11,850 nucleotides of DNA from M55B165 sp051744245. Lineage in GTDB: Bacteria; Actinomycetota; Humimicrobiia; Humimicrobiales; Humimicrobiaceae. Of the stretch, positions 1 through 7,018 are shown piece by piece; position 1 is the first letter of the stretch, and each line of letters starts with the position of its first letter. The DNA lies in NCBI GenBank assembly GCA_051744245.1, contig JBNJCV010000054.1, forward strand, positions 1 through 11,850. Reading direction: 5' to 3'. A program made the position numbers and the translations under genes. The notes beneath the pieces are model-generated. The model was given only the letters and a program-made list of their open reading frames with translations. It ran no database searches and was not told the origin of the DNA.

Positions 1-211
1 AAGCATGATTGACAAGGGCATAATTGACCCTGCCAAGGTTACCAGGAGCGCACTTCAGAATGCAGCATCTATTGCAGCATTGCTGCTTACTACTGAAGTT
101 GTAGTAGCTGAGCAACCTGAAGAAGAAAGCAAGGCAGCAGCTGGACCCCAAAGAGGCGGAATGCCAGGTGGAATGCCAGGCGGAATGCCAGGCGGAATGC
201 CAGGAATGTAG
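1..211 (+). CDS. groEL: 60 kDa chaperonin GroEL, C-terminal end (partial)
   Basis: This is the 3' end of the GroEL (Hsp60) gene; the frame is open from base 2 and its start lies before the window. The visible residues match the end of the equatorial domain: a GIIDPAKVTRSALQNA segment, then SIAALLLTTEVVVAE, which is close to invariant in bacterial GroEL. After it come a short acidic and alanine-rich stretch and the flexible Gly-Gly-Met-Pro tail, ending in Met-TAG. GroEL is the cytoplasmic ATP-driven folding chamber that works with GroES. The GGM-type tail is typical of GroEL copies acting as general chaperones and projects into the ring cavity. An intrinsic terminator follows 24 bases after the stop, so groEL probably ends its own transcript. 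Identification is very secure; which paralogue it is cannot be told from this fragment. Confidence 0.97.
   Translation, partial: SMIDKGIIDPAKVTRSALQNAASIAALLLTTEVVVAEQPEEESKAAAGPQRGGMPGGMPGGMPGGMPGM
158..205 (+). repeat. Four 12-bp tandem repeats encoding the GroEL GGMP tail
   Basis: The unit GGAATGCCAGGN occurs four times in a row in frame and encodes Gly-Met-Pro-Gly repeats. Copies differ only in the last base of the unit (T, C, C, A). This is the normal Gly/Met-rich tail of GroEL, here almost identical at the DNA level, so the copy number may vary between strains by slippage. Confidence 0.9.
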
Positions 212-235
212 TTGAACAGTAAGAAAAGGCAAAAT

Positions 236-269
236 AAAGGGCTGGCCTTTAGGGGCTGGTCCTTTTTTT
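236..269 (+). terminator. Intrinsic terminator after groEL
   Basis: A 12-bp stem can form between 236-247 (AAAGGGCTGGCC) and 254-265 (GGGGCTGGTCCT, then TT overlapping the U tract), with three G-U wobbles and a 6-base loop. It is followed by a run of seven T at 263-269. Its place just after the groEL stop and before plsY fits a Rho-independent terminator separating the two units. Confidence 0.8.
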
Positions 270-275
270 ATATAA

Positions 276-304
276 TTGAATAAATTGGTAACTTATAGTA
301 ATAT
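276..304 (+). promoter_or_regulatory. Possible promoter upstream of plsY
   Basis: TTGAAT at 276-281 and TAATAT at 299-304 are separated by 17 bases, matching the sigma-70 consensus at 4 of 6 positions each. They lie just after the groEL terminator and 39 bases before plsY, where a promoter for the plsY-guaB3-guaA series is expected. The region is so AT-rich that such matches arise by chance, hence the low confidence. Confidence 0.3.
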
Positions 305-343
305 TTCATTACATTTATTAAGAAAAAAACTTGTGTTATAGGT

Positions 344-985
344 ATGACCTTTTTTTTAAAAACTTTATTTGTAATATTCAGCTATTTATTTGGAGCTTTT
401 CCCACAGCATATGTAATTTACAGATTAAAAAAAGGTTCGGATATAAGGAGCGAAGGAAGCGGAAATGTAGGGGGTACAAATGTAGCTAGAACCTTGGGAG
501 CAAAAGAAGGAATAATAACTATATTAGCTGATATAATCAAAGGCTTTATTCCCATTATGCTGGCATACTTTTTTTTCCCTGGTGATTTGGTACTTTTGTC
601 TGTAGCATCTGTTGCCATTATTGTAGGCCATGACTTTCCGGTTTATTTAAAATTCAAGGGCGGCAAGGGCATTGCTACTTCTTTTGGTGTTATCATCGGG
701 GTTTGCAGCTTTCCTTTTACCATACAGCCCACTTATTTACGGATTGGGCCTATTTTTACTATCCTTATTGCAGCAGCAATATTTTTTTTAATATTCAAAA
801 TTGTTTCAGTAAGCTCACTTGCTGCAGCAGTTGCTACCCCCCTCTCTTATTATTTTTTTAATTTCCCTCCGGTTATAGTAATAACTAGCATAATATGGGC
901 GGCTTTAGCCATTTTTACCCATAGAGATAACATAAAAAGATTAATACGGAAAGAAGAGAAAAAAATTAAGGAAAAAGGGGCATAA
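344..985 (+). CDS. plsY: Acyl-phosphate:glycerol-3-phosphate acyltransferase PlsY
   Basis: PlsY is an integral membrane enzyme that transfers the acyl group from acyl-phosphate (made by PlsX) to the 1-position of glycerol-3-phosphate, the first step of phospholipid synthesis. The 213-residue protein has the family layout: N-terminal helix (about 4-26), the GSGNVGGTN motif at 38-46, DIIKG at 63-67, the GHDFPVYLKFKGGKG motif at 95-109, and several hydrophobic helices to about 192, followed by a basic tail starting THRDNIKRL. It is slightly longer than usual (about 200), partly through extra residues near 121-136. In motif 1 the usual Gly-Ser-x-Pro reads Gly-Ala-Phe-Pro (residues 17-20), so the conserved serine is missing. 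The start ATG has no strong Shine-Dalgarno sequence. The stop codon directly abuts the ATG of guaB3, suggesting translational coupling. Family assignment is secure. Confidence 0.95.
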   Translation: MTFFLKTLFVIFSYLFGAFPTAYVIYRLKKGSDIRSEGSGNVGGTNVARTLGAKEGIITILADIIKGFIPIMLAYFFFPGDLVLLSVASVAIIVGHDFPVYLKFKGGKGIATSFGVIIGVCSFPFTIQPTYLRIGPIFTILIAAAIFFLIFKIVSVSSLAAAVATPLSYYFFNFPPVIVITSIIWAALAIFTHRDNIKRLIRKEEKKIKEKGA

Positions 986-2146
986 ATGGAAATAGAAATA
1001 GGCAAAGGAAAAACAGGTAGAAGATCTTATGGTTTTGATGAAATTACTATAGTTCCAAGCAGGAGAACCAGGGATCCTGAATGTGTTAATATTACTGCTA
1101 CTGTTGGCAATTATAAGTTAGAAATCCCTGTTCTAGCTTCTGCTATGGATGGAGTGGTAGATACAAGGATGGCTGTTGAAATGGGAAAAATTGGAGGAGT
1201 AGCAGTCCTGAATCTTGAAGGAATACAAACAAGGTACCCGGATGCAGACAAACAGCTGGAAAAAATATCAAAATTCCCGGCAAAGGAAGCTACCAGAAAG
1301 ATGCAGAAGATTTACAGTGAGCCAATAAAGGAAGAGTTAATTATAGAAAGAATTAAGAAAATAAAGGAGAGCGGGGTTATAGCATGCGCGTCCCTTACTC
1401 CCCAGAAGGTAGAAAAATATTACAAGGTTGCTATTGATTCAGGCCTGGACATGTTGGTAATACAGGGTACAGTAATTAGTGCTGAGCATGTCAGCAAAAC
1501 AAAAAACCCCCTTGATTTGAAAAAATTTATACCCCGCTGCCCTGTCCCAGTGATTGTTGGCGGATGTGCTTCTTATGCCAGTGCCCTACACCTTATGAGG
1601 ACTGGTGCAGTAGGGGTGCTGGTAGGTGTAGGCCCCGGCGCAGCATGTACAACTAGGCAAGTCTTAGGCATAGGCGTTCCCCAGGCTACTGCTATTGCTG
1701 ATGCATCTGCAGCCAGGGTGAGGCACCTTGAAGAAACTGGCAAATATGTTTCTGTTATTGCTGACGGGGGCATGAGGACTGGTGGAGATATTGCCAAAGC
1801 AGTTGCCTGTGGTGCAGATCTGGTTATGATAGGGTCTCCCTTGTCCAGGGCTAAAGAAGCTCCAGGAAGGGGCTATCACTGGGGTATGGCTACTTTTCAC
1901 CAGGAACTGCCCAGGGGTACCAGGATTAAAACTGAGATAGCGGGCAGCTTAAGAGAGATCTTAGTGGGACCGGCTTTTGAAAATGACGGTACCTTGAATT
2001 TGTTTGGCGCATTAAGAACTTCCATGGCTACTTGCGGCTATGAAAATATCAAGGATTTCCAGAGGGCGGAAGTGATGGTCGCCCCTACTATAAAGACAGA
2101 AGGAAAAATGAATCAGAGGCAGCAAAAAGTGGGAATGGGGCTGTAA
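986..2146 (+). CDS. guaB3: GuaB3-type IMP dehydrogenase family protein
   Basis: This 386-residue protein has the IMP dehydrogenase/GMP reductase TIM-barrel fold without the CBS (Bateman) regulatory pair. Visible marks are the N-terminal DEITIVPSRRTRDP segment (18-31), the AMDGVVD loop (53-59), the catalytic loop GPGAACTTR (216-224) with the presumed nucleophile Cys221, and the IMP-phosphate-binding ADGGMRTGGD (259-268). The combination of GGVAVLNLEGIQTRY (70-84), absence of CBS domains and length fits the GuaB3 subfamily of Actinobacteria and cyanobacteria rather than canonical GuaB or GuaC. IMP dehydrogenases oxidise IMP to XMP with NAD+. Cyanobacterial GuaB3 has been reported to have this activity, while many annotations only say 'IMPDH-related'. 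The gene begins immediately at the plsY stop and is followed 6 bases later by guaA, which uses XMP; this supports a role in GMP synthesis. No canonical guaB lies in the window. Confidence 0.92.
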   Translation: MEIEIGKGKTGRRSYGFDEITIVPSRRTRDPECVNITATVGNYKLEIPVLASAMDGVVDTRMAVEMGKIGGVAVLNLEGIQTRYPDADKQLEKISKFPAKEATRKMQKIYSEPIKEELIIERIKKIKESGVIACASLTPQKVEKYYKVAIDSGLDMLVIQGTVISAEHVSKTKNPLDLKKFIPRCPVPVIVGGCASYASALHLMRTGAVGVLVGVGPGAACTTRQVLGIGVPQATAIADASAARVRHLEETGKYVSVIADGGMRTGGDIAKAVACGADLVMIGSPLSRAKEAPGRGYHWGMATFHQELPRGTRIKTEIAGSLREILVGPAFENDGTLNLFGALRTSMATCGYENIKDFQRAEVMVAPTIKTEGKMNQRQQKVGMGL

Positions 2147-2152
2147 TAAGGA

Positions 2153-3706
2153 ATGAATGAAGATATAACCAAAAAAGTAGATAGTGTGCTGGTAGTAGAT
2201 TTCGGCGGCCAGTACAGCCAGTTAATTGCCAGGAGAATAAGGGAACTCAGGGTTTATTCGGAACTGATCCCTTATGATATGCCGGTAAAGGAATTAAAGA
2301 AGAAAAACCCTAAGGGCCTTATATTTTCAGGCTCACCATACAGTATTTCTAAAAATAAGGGATGGCCAAAAGTTGACAAAAAATACTACCAATTGGGAAT
2401 TCCCATATTAGGGATTTGCTATGGCATGCAGCTTATAACCCATCAGCTTGGAGGCAGCATTACTGCTACTGGCAGCAATGAATATGGCAAGACTAAAATA
2501 AATTTAGATATTGATTCCCCTTTATTTGAAGATCTTAAGCAGGTGGAGACTTGCTGGATGAGCCATAAGGACAACGTTGGGGAATTAGCCCCGTCTTTCG
2601 AGGCCATAGCTTCAACTCCGAACTTGCCTGTTGCAGGAATACAGAGTTTAAGGAAAAAATTTTTTGGAATTCAGTTCCATCCCGAAGTAATACACACCCC
2701 TTCGGGCATGGATATATTAAGGAATTTTCTGTTTAATATATGCGGGTGTACCCCTAACTGGACTATGGTGTCCATAATTGAAAACAGGGTAAATGAAATA
2801 AGGGATAAAGTTAAAGGTGGCCAGGTTGTTTGCGGATTAAGCGGCGGGGTTGATTCATCAGTAGCTGCTATTTTGGTAAACAAGGCAGTATCGGATAAAT
2901 TAAATTGTATTTTTGTTGACCATGGCTTGCTCAGAAAGGGTGAAGCTGAACAGGTTGAAAAAACCTTTAAAGAGATTTTTAAAGTAAACTTAATTTCAAT
3001 TAATGCCAAGGACAGGTTTCTGGTTAAGCTAAAAGGGGTAGCTGACCCGGAGCAGAAAAGAAAAATTATAGGCAATGAGTTCATCAGGATCTTTGAGGAA
3101 GAAGCCAGCAAAATAAAGAATGTAGATTACCTTGTGCAAGGTACCCTTTATTCTGATGTGATAGAAAGTGGTACCAGGGATGCGGCCAGGATTAAATCAC
3201 ACCATAATGTAGGGGGTTTGCCTGAGGATATGAAGCTAAAGCTTATCGAGCCTTTAAGGCTGCTGTTTAAGGATGAGGTAAGAAAACTTGGGGTTGAGCT
3301 TGGACTCCCTGATGAAATAGTATGGCGGCAACCTTTTCCGGGGCCGGGGCTTGCCATTAGGATTATTGGAGAAGTTACCAGGGAAAGAATTGATATATTG
3401 CAGCATGCTGATATGATTGTTTTAGAAGAAATCAAAAGAGAAGACTTATATGAAAAAATATGGCAGTCTTTTGCGGTGCTGCCCTGCATTAGAAGTGTTG
3501 GAGTCATGGGGGATGAAAGGACATATGCCTACCCCATTGTTATAAGGGCTGTAACCAGCGAGGATGCGATGACTGCTGATTGGGTAAGGCTACCTTACAG
3601 TATCCTGGAGAGGATAAGCAATAGAATTATAAATGAAGTTAAGGGTGTAAATAGGGTGGTGTATGACATAAGCTCTAAGCCGCCCAGTACCATTGAATGG
3701 GAATAA
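2153..3706 (+). CDS. guaA: GMP synthase (glutamine-hydrolysing)
   Basis: GuaA converts XMP to GMP using ATP and ammonia from glutamine, in the cytoplasm. The 517-residue protein is full length. The N-terminal class I glutamine amidotransferase domain (about 11-195) shows VVDFGGQYSQLIARR, the nucleophile Cys89 in GICYGMQ, and the His176/Glu178 pair in FHPEV. The ATP-pyrophosphatase domain follows, with the P-loop LSGGVDSS (229-236), then the C-terminal dimerisation domain with RQPFPGPGLAIR (392-403) and the conserved end KPPSTIEWE. The ATG lies 6 bases after the guaB3 stop; the AAGGA run directly before it is too close to be an ideal Shine-Dalgarno sequence, and the GGGG inside the end of guaB3 is an alternative, so coupled translation is likely. 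The adjacency with guaB3 makes a guanine nucleotide unit. Confidence 0.98.
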   Translation: MNEDITKKVDSVLVVDFGGQYSQLIARRIRELRVYSELIPYDMPVKELKKKNPKGLIFSGSPYSISKNKGWPKVDKKYYQLGIPILGICYGMQLITHQLGGSITATGSNEYGKTKINLDIDSPLFEDLKQVETCWMSHKDNVGELAPSFEAIASTPNLPVAGIQSLRKKFFGIQFHPEVIHTPSGMDILRNFLFNICGCTPNWTMVSIIENRVNEIRDKVKGGQVVCGLSGGVDSSVAAILVNKAVSDKLNCIFVDHGLLRKGEAEQVEKTFKEIFKVNLISINAKDRFLVKLKGVADPEQKRKIIGNEFIRIFEEEASKIKNVDYLVQGTLYSDVIESGTRDAARIKSHHNVGGLPEDMKLKLIEPLRLLFKDEVRKLGVELGLPDEIVWRQPFPGPGLAIRIIGEVTRERIDILQHADMIVLEEIKREDLYEKIWQSFAVLPCIRSVGVMGDERTYAYPIVIRAVTSEDAMTADWVRLPYSILERISNRIINEVKGVNRVVYDISSKPPSTIEWE

Positions 3707-3710
3707 TAGA

Positions 3711-3717
3711 AAAGGAG
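3711..3717 (+). promoter_or_regulatory. Ribosome binding site of the chorismate mutase gene
   Basis: AAAGGAG lies 10 bases before the ATG at 3728 and 4 bases before an in-frame TTG at 3722. Both are tolerable spacings. ATG is preferred as the start because it is the stronger codon and the conserved family sequence begins only after it. Confidence 0.55.
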
Positions 3718-3727
3718 TTGGTTGAAA

Positions 3728-4009
3728 ATGGATGATTTTAAAGAGAAGCTAAGCGAGTATAGGGAAAAGATTAATAATATTGACAGGAAGTTGGTTGATT
3801 ACCTGAATGAAAGGGCTAAAGTAGTACTGGCAATAAAGAAGCTAAAAGAAAAAGAAGATGTTCCTTTGTATGATGCAAAAAGAGAAGAAGAGCTCATTAA
3901 CAATATAGTAGATTATAATAAGGGTCCCCTTTATAATGACAATATAGTGCAGATCTTTGAATGCATCCTGAGGAATGTCCAGATACTTGAAAAAGACGAA
4001 AGCCTTTAA
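3728..4009 (+). CDS. Chorismate mutase, AroQ (type II) family
   Basis: This 93-residue, all-helical protein has the pattern of the AroQ chorismate mutase that rearranges chorismate to prephenate, the branch point to phenylalanine and tyrosine. The active-site set of the E. coli P-protein mutase domain (Arg11, Arg28, Lys39, Asp48, Arg51, Glu52) has equivalents at Arg12, Arg29, Lys40, Asp49, Arg52 and Glu53. Gln85 in the last helix is a likely match for Gln88. There is no prephenate dehydratase, dehydrogenase or ACT domain, so it is a stand-alone enzyme and probably cytoplasmic, as no signal peptide is visible. It lies 21 bases after guaA and 82 bases before the DAHP synthase gene. In Bacillus these two activities are fused, and in Mycobacterium the small mutase associates with DAHP synthase, so a partnership is a fair inference. 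An alternative TTG start at 3722 would add two residues. Confidence 0.88.
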   Translation: MDDFKEKLSEYREKINNIDRKLVDYLNERAKVVLAIKKLKEKEDVPLYDAKREEELINNIVDYNKGPLYNDNIVQIFECILRNVQILEKDESL

Positions 4010-4017
4010 ATCTTAGG

Positions 4018-4045
4018 TTGAAATATTTGAAAAGTCCCTTATAAT
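4018..4045 (+). promoter_or_regulatory. Sigma-70-like promoter upstream of the DAHP synthase gene
   Basis: TTGAAA at 4018-4023 (5 of 6 matches to the -35 consensus) and TATAAT at 4040-4045 (6 of 6) are spaced by 16 bases. Initiation would fall near 4052, giving a leader of about 40 bases before the ATG at 4092. This is the only sizeable gap in the plus-strand series, so an internal promoter for aroF-pcrA-MFS is plausible. No clear Shine-Dalgarno sequence follows it. Confidence 0.5.
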
Positions 4046-4091
4046 TATCTTTTTAATTTCTTTTATTAAAAACCCATTTATATAAAAAGTT

Positions 4092-4862
4092 ATGGAACTT
4101 ATAAAAAAAGGATATGTAACTGTAATTGCAGGGCCTTGTGCAATAGAAAGCTGGAAGCAGGTGGACGGGATTGCCAAGGTAGTTAAAGATTGTGGTCTTT
4201 CCTTTATGAGAGGCGGCGCTTTTAAACCCAGGACTTCCCCCTACAGTTTTCAGGGACTGGAGCATGAAGGCCTTAAAATGCTCCAAAAAGTAGGCCAAAA
4301 ATACGGGCTTAAAACAGTAACCGAAGTAACTGATGCAGCAACTGTTCAGGAAGTAGCCTATTATGCAGATGTGCTCCAGATAGGCACAAGGAACATGTCT
4401 AACTTTGCATTGCTTAAGAAAGTTGGCAGGATAGCAACCAAAGAAGGGAAATCAGTACTTCTTAAAAGGGGCTGGGCATCAAGGATAAAAGAATGGCTGT
4501 TGGCAGTAGAGTATATAACCCAATATGGAGACTGTGAAGTAGTGCTTTGTGAAAGAGGCATAAGAACATTTGAGACCAATACAAGATTTACCCTTGACCT
4601 AACAGCAGTGCCTGTTATAAAGAAATTAAGCAAACTTCCTATAATTGTTGACCCCTCCCATGCTGTAGGCCAGAGCGACCTGGTTACACCTATGAGTAGG
4701 GCAGCTATTGCAGTAGGGGCAGATGGTTTAATAGTTGAGACCCACAACCAACCGGAAAAAGCACTCTGTGACGGACAGCAGGCGTTAAACCCCAAACAAA
4801 TAGTAGAAATGTTAAAGCAGATTACGAAAATAGCTGACATTTTTGGAAAGAAAGTCAGGTAA
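4092..4862 (+). CDS. aroF: 3-deoxy-7-phosphoheptulonate (DAHP) synthase, class I-beta
   Basis: DAHP synthase condenses phosphoenolpyruvate with erythrose-4-phosphate, the entry step to the shikimate pathway. The 256-residue protein is a bare TIM barrel of the I-beta type (KDO8P-synthase-like). Visible are GPCAIES (14-20) with metal ligand Cys16, the PEP-binding KPRTSPYSFQG (45-55), LLKRG (123-127), PSHAVG (188-193) with ligand His190, VETH (215-218) with Glu216, and CDGQQAL (226-232) with Asp227. It lacks both the N-terminal ferredoxin-like regulatory domain of the Thermotoga enzyme and the fused chorismate mutase domain of the Bacillus enzyme. An in-frame stop at 4083-4085 rules out an N-terminal extension, so the short form is real. 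Feedback control would have to come from a partner, possibly the mutase encoded just upstream. There is no good Shine-Dalgarno before the ATG. KDO-8-phosphate synthase is less likely given the KPRTSP motif and the mutase neighbour. Confidence 0.94.
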   Translation: MELIKKGYVTVIAGPCAIESWKQVDGIAKVVKDCGLSFMRGGAFKPRTSPYSFQGLEHEGLKMLQKVGQKYGLKTVTEVTDAATVQEVAYYADVLQIGTRNMSNFALLKKVGRIATKEGKSVLLKRGWASRIKEWLLAVEYITQYGDCEVVLCERGIRTFETNTRFTLDLTAVPVIKKLSKLPIIVDPSHAVGQSDLVTPMSRAAIAVGADGLIVETHNQPEKALCDGQQALNPKQIVEMLKQITKIADIFGKKVR

Positions 4863-4873
4863 AAAGCTATAAA

Positions 4874-7012
4874 TTGGATTTAGAAAAATATTTGAACCCC
4901 CAGCAAATCCAGGCCGTTAAAAATACTGAAGGTCCGCTTTTGGTTATTGCTGGTGCGGGAAGCGGAAAAACAAGAGTTCTAACCTACAGGATCGCATATC
5001 TTATTGAAACCGGTAAAGCAGACCCCTTTAACATTCTTGCCATTACCTTTACCAATAAGGCTGCAAGGGAAATGAAAAAAAGGGTAATAGAGCTGGTAGG
5101 AAAGGTGGGGGAATCCATGTGGGTAAGCACTTTTCATTCCTTCTGTGCGAGAGTGTTGAGGCAGGAAATTAAAAGGCTGGGCTTTTCTAATAACTTTGTA
5201 ATATATGATGCAGAAGACCAAAAAAAGCTTACAGCCAGGTGCTTAAAAGATCTGGATATTGACATTAAGAGATTTCCTCCCCAGGTGGTAAATGCAATTA
5301 TTAGCGATGCAAAAAGCAGGCTAATAGATTATGAAACTTATAAGGAGAGGGCAACGGATTATTATGAAAAGCAGGTAGCAAGAGTATACCCCTTGTACCA
5401 GGAAAAACTGTATAAAGCAAATGCCCTGGACTTTGATGACCTGTTAATGTATATGGTGGATATTTTAAAACTTTACCAGGAGGTTAGGAAAAAATACCAA
5501 AAAAAATTCCAGTATATCCTGGTAGATGAGTTCCAGGACACCAACCTGGCCCAAAATGAAATAATTTTGCTTCTTTCCCAGAACCATAAAAGGATATGCG
5601 TGGTTGGCGATGACGACCAGAGCATTTATAGCTGGAGGGGGGCAGAAATTAAAAATATTATTGATTTTGACAAGCAATTCGGGGGAACTGACACAATAAA
5701 GCTAGAGCAGAATTACAGGTCAACCCAAAATATTCTGGATGCTGCTTACCAACTGATCAAGCAAAATGAAAACAGGAAAGAAAAAAAACTTTGGACAGAC
5801 AATAAAAAGGGGGAGCTAATATCCACCTATACAGCTACAGACCAGAGGGATGAAGGCAGGTTTATTGTTAATAAAATAAAAAGTTATGTAGACGGAGGAA
5901 AGAAAGTTTACAGGGATTTTGCAGTATTTTACAGGACAAATGCCCAATCAAGGGCTGTGGAAGAAATATTTATTAAGGAGAAAATCCCCTATAAAATATA
6001 CGGGGGGCTGCGGTTTTATGACCGAAAAGAGATAAAAGACATGATTGCCTACATGAAGCTTTTGGCCAACCCAAAGGATGTCATTAGTCTGGTAAGGATA
6101 GTCAATGTCCCTAAAAGGAAGATAGGCAAAAGAACAATTTCATCAATTGAAAGATTTGCCCAAAAAAATAATCTCACCTTTTGTGAGGCTTTCTACCGTT
6201 GTGATGAGGTACCCTATATTTCAGATGCTGCCAAGAAAAGAATAAATAAATTTATTTCTCTGGTTGCTGGATTCAGGAGTTTTGTGACAGATAATACTTT
6301 AAGCAAGGTGTTGGAAAAAATCTGGGATGATACCGGCTATATGGCTGAGCTAAAGGCAGAAAATACTATAGATTCCATGAACAGGATTGAAAATTTAATG
6401 GAACTCCTTACCGTGGCCCAGGAATTTGAGCAGCAGTCAGAAGAACCCGGAGGCATAAGTCAGTTGACATCATTTTTAGAAGAAATATCACTCTTGACTG
6501 ATATTGACAATTATGATGAGTTTTCTGATGCGGTGTCCCTTATGACTTTACATAATGCCAAAGGGCTAGAATATCCAGTTGTGTTTATAATAGGCCTGGA
6601 AGAAGGGATATTTCCACATTCCAGAAGTATGGATAGTTTAGATCAGCTAGAGGAAGAAAGAAGGCTTTGCTATGTAGGCATTACCAGGGCAATGGAAAAA
6701 GTTTTCCTAACTTCTGCAGTTGTCCGTTCTATATACGGGGATACCAAATATACTACTGGTTCAAGGTTTTTAAAAGAAATACCGGATAAGTATTTAATGG
6801 ATGAAAATGAAACTTTTAGCAAAAGCAGGAAAAAAGCCGAAGATAGAAACATAAACTTAAAGCAAGGAGATAGGATAGAGCATAAGTTGTGGGGGGTGGG
6901 AAAAGTGGTGGAAATAAAAGAGCTTGAAGGAGATTTTGAAATTGATGCTATTTTTGATAAAGTGGGCTTAAAACACCTTCTGGCAAGTTTTGCCCCTATA
7001 AAAAAGGTATAA
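4874..7012 (+). CDS. pcrA: ATP-dependent DNA helicase, PcrA/UvrD type
   Basis: This is a superfamily 1A 3'-5' DNA helicase acting in nucleotide excision repair, replication-fork maintenance and removal of stalled RNA polymerase. The 712-residue protein has all motifs in order: Q motif LNPQQIQAV (7-15), Walker A AGAGSGKT (26-33), TFTNKAAREM (58-67), TFHSF (86-90), Walker B VDEFQDTN (217-224), GDDDQSIYSWRGA (245-257), LEQNYRST, the later TLHNAKGLEYPVVF segment, and EEERRLCYVGITRA. The last 50 or so residues (GDRIEHKLWGVGKVV) form the Tudor-like domain known in PcrA to contact RNA polymerase. It is shorter and more compact than RecB or AddA and has no nuclease domain. The start is TTG at 4874, the only reasonable upstream start in frame; a second TTG at 4892 is possible, and neither has a strong Shine-Dalgarno. 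It lies 11 bases after aroF. Confidence 0.96.
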   Translation: MDLEKYLNPQQIQAVKNTEGPLLVIAGAGSGKTRVLTYRIAYLIETGKADPFNILAITFTNKAAREMKKRVIELVGKVGESMWVSTFHSFCARVLRQEIKRLGFSNNFVIYDAEDQKKLTARCLKDLDIDIKRFPPQVVNAIISDAKSRLIDYETYKERATDYYEKQVARVYPLYQEKLYKANALDFDDLLMYMVDILKLYQEVRKKYQKKFQYILVDEFQDTNLAQNEIILLLSQNHKRICVVGDDDQSIYSWRGAEIKNIIDFDKQFGGTDTIKLEQNYRSTQNILDAAYQLIKQNENRKEKKLWTDNKKGELISTYTATDQRDEGRFIVNKIKSYVDGGKKVYRDFAVFYRTNAQSRAVEEIFIKEKIPYKIYGGLRFYDRKEIKDMIAYMKLLANPKDVISLVRIVNVPKRKIGKRTISSIERFAQKNNLTFCEAFYRCDEVPYISDAAKKRINKFISLVAGFRSFVTDNTLSKVLEKIWDDTGYMAELKAENTIDSMNRIENLMELLTVAQEFEQQSEEPGGISQLTSFLEEISLLTDIDNYDEFSDAVSLMTLHNAKGLEYPVVFIIGLEEGIFPHSRSMDSLDQLEEERRLCYVGITRAMEKVFLTSAVVRSIYGDTKYTTGSRFLKEIPDKYLMDENETFSKSRKKAEDRNINLKQGDRIEHKLWGVGKVVEIKELEGDFEIDAIFDKVGLKHLLASFAPIKKV

Positions 7013-7018
7013 ATTAAA

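Noticed and set aside
158..205. 12-bp tandem repeats considered as a mobile or regulatory repeat
   Set aside because: They are in frame and encode the standard GroEL Gly/Met tail, so no other explanation is needed.
3722..3727. TTG start two codons before the chorismate mutase ATG
   Set aside because: It is only 4 bases from the Shine-Dalgarno sequence and uses a weaker codon; ATG at 3728 is preferred, though the TTG cannot be excluded.
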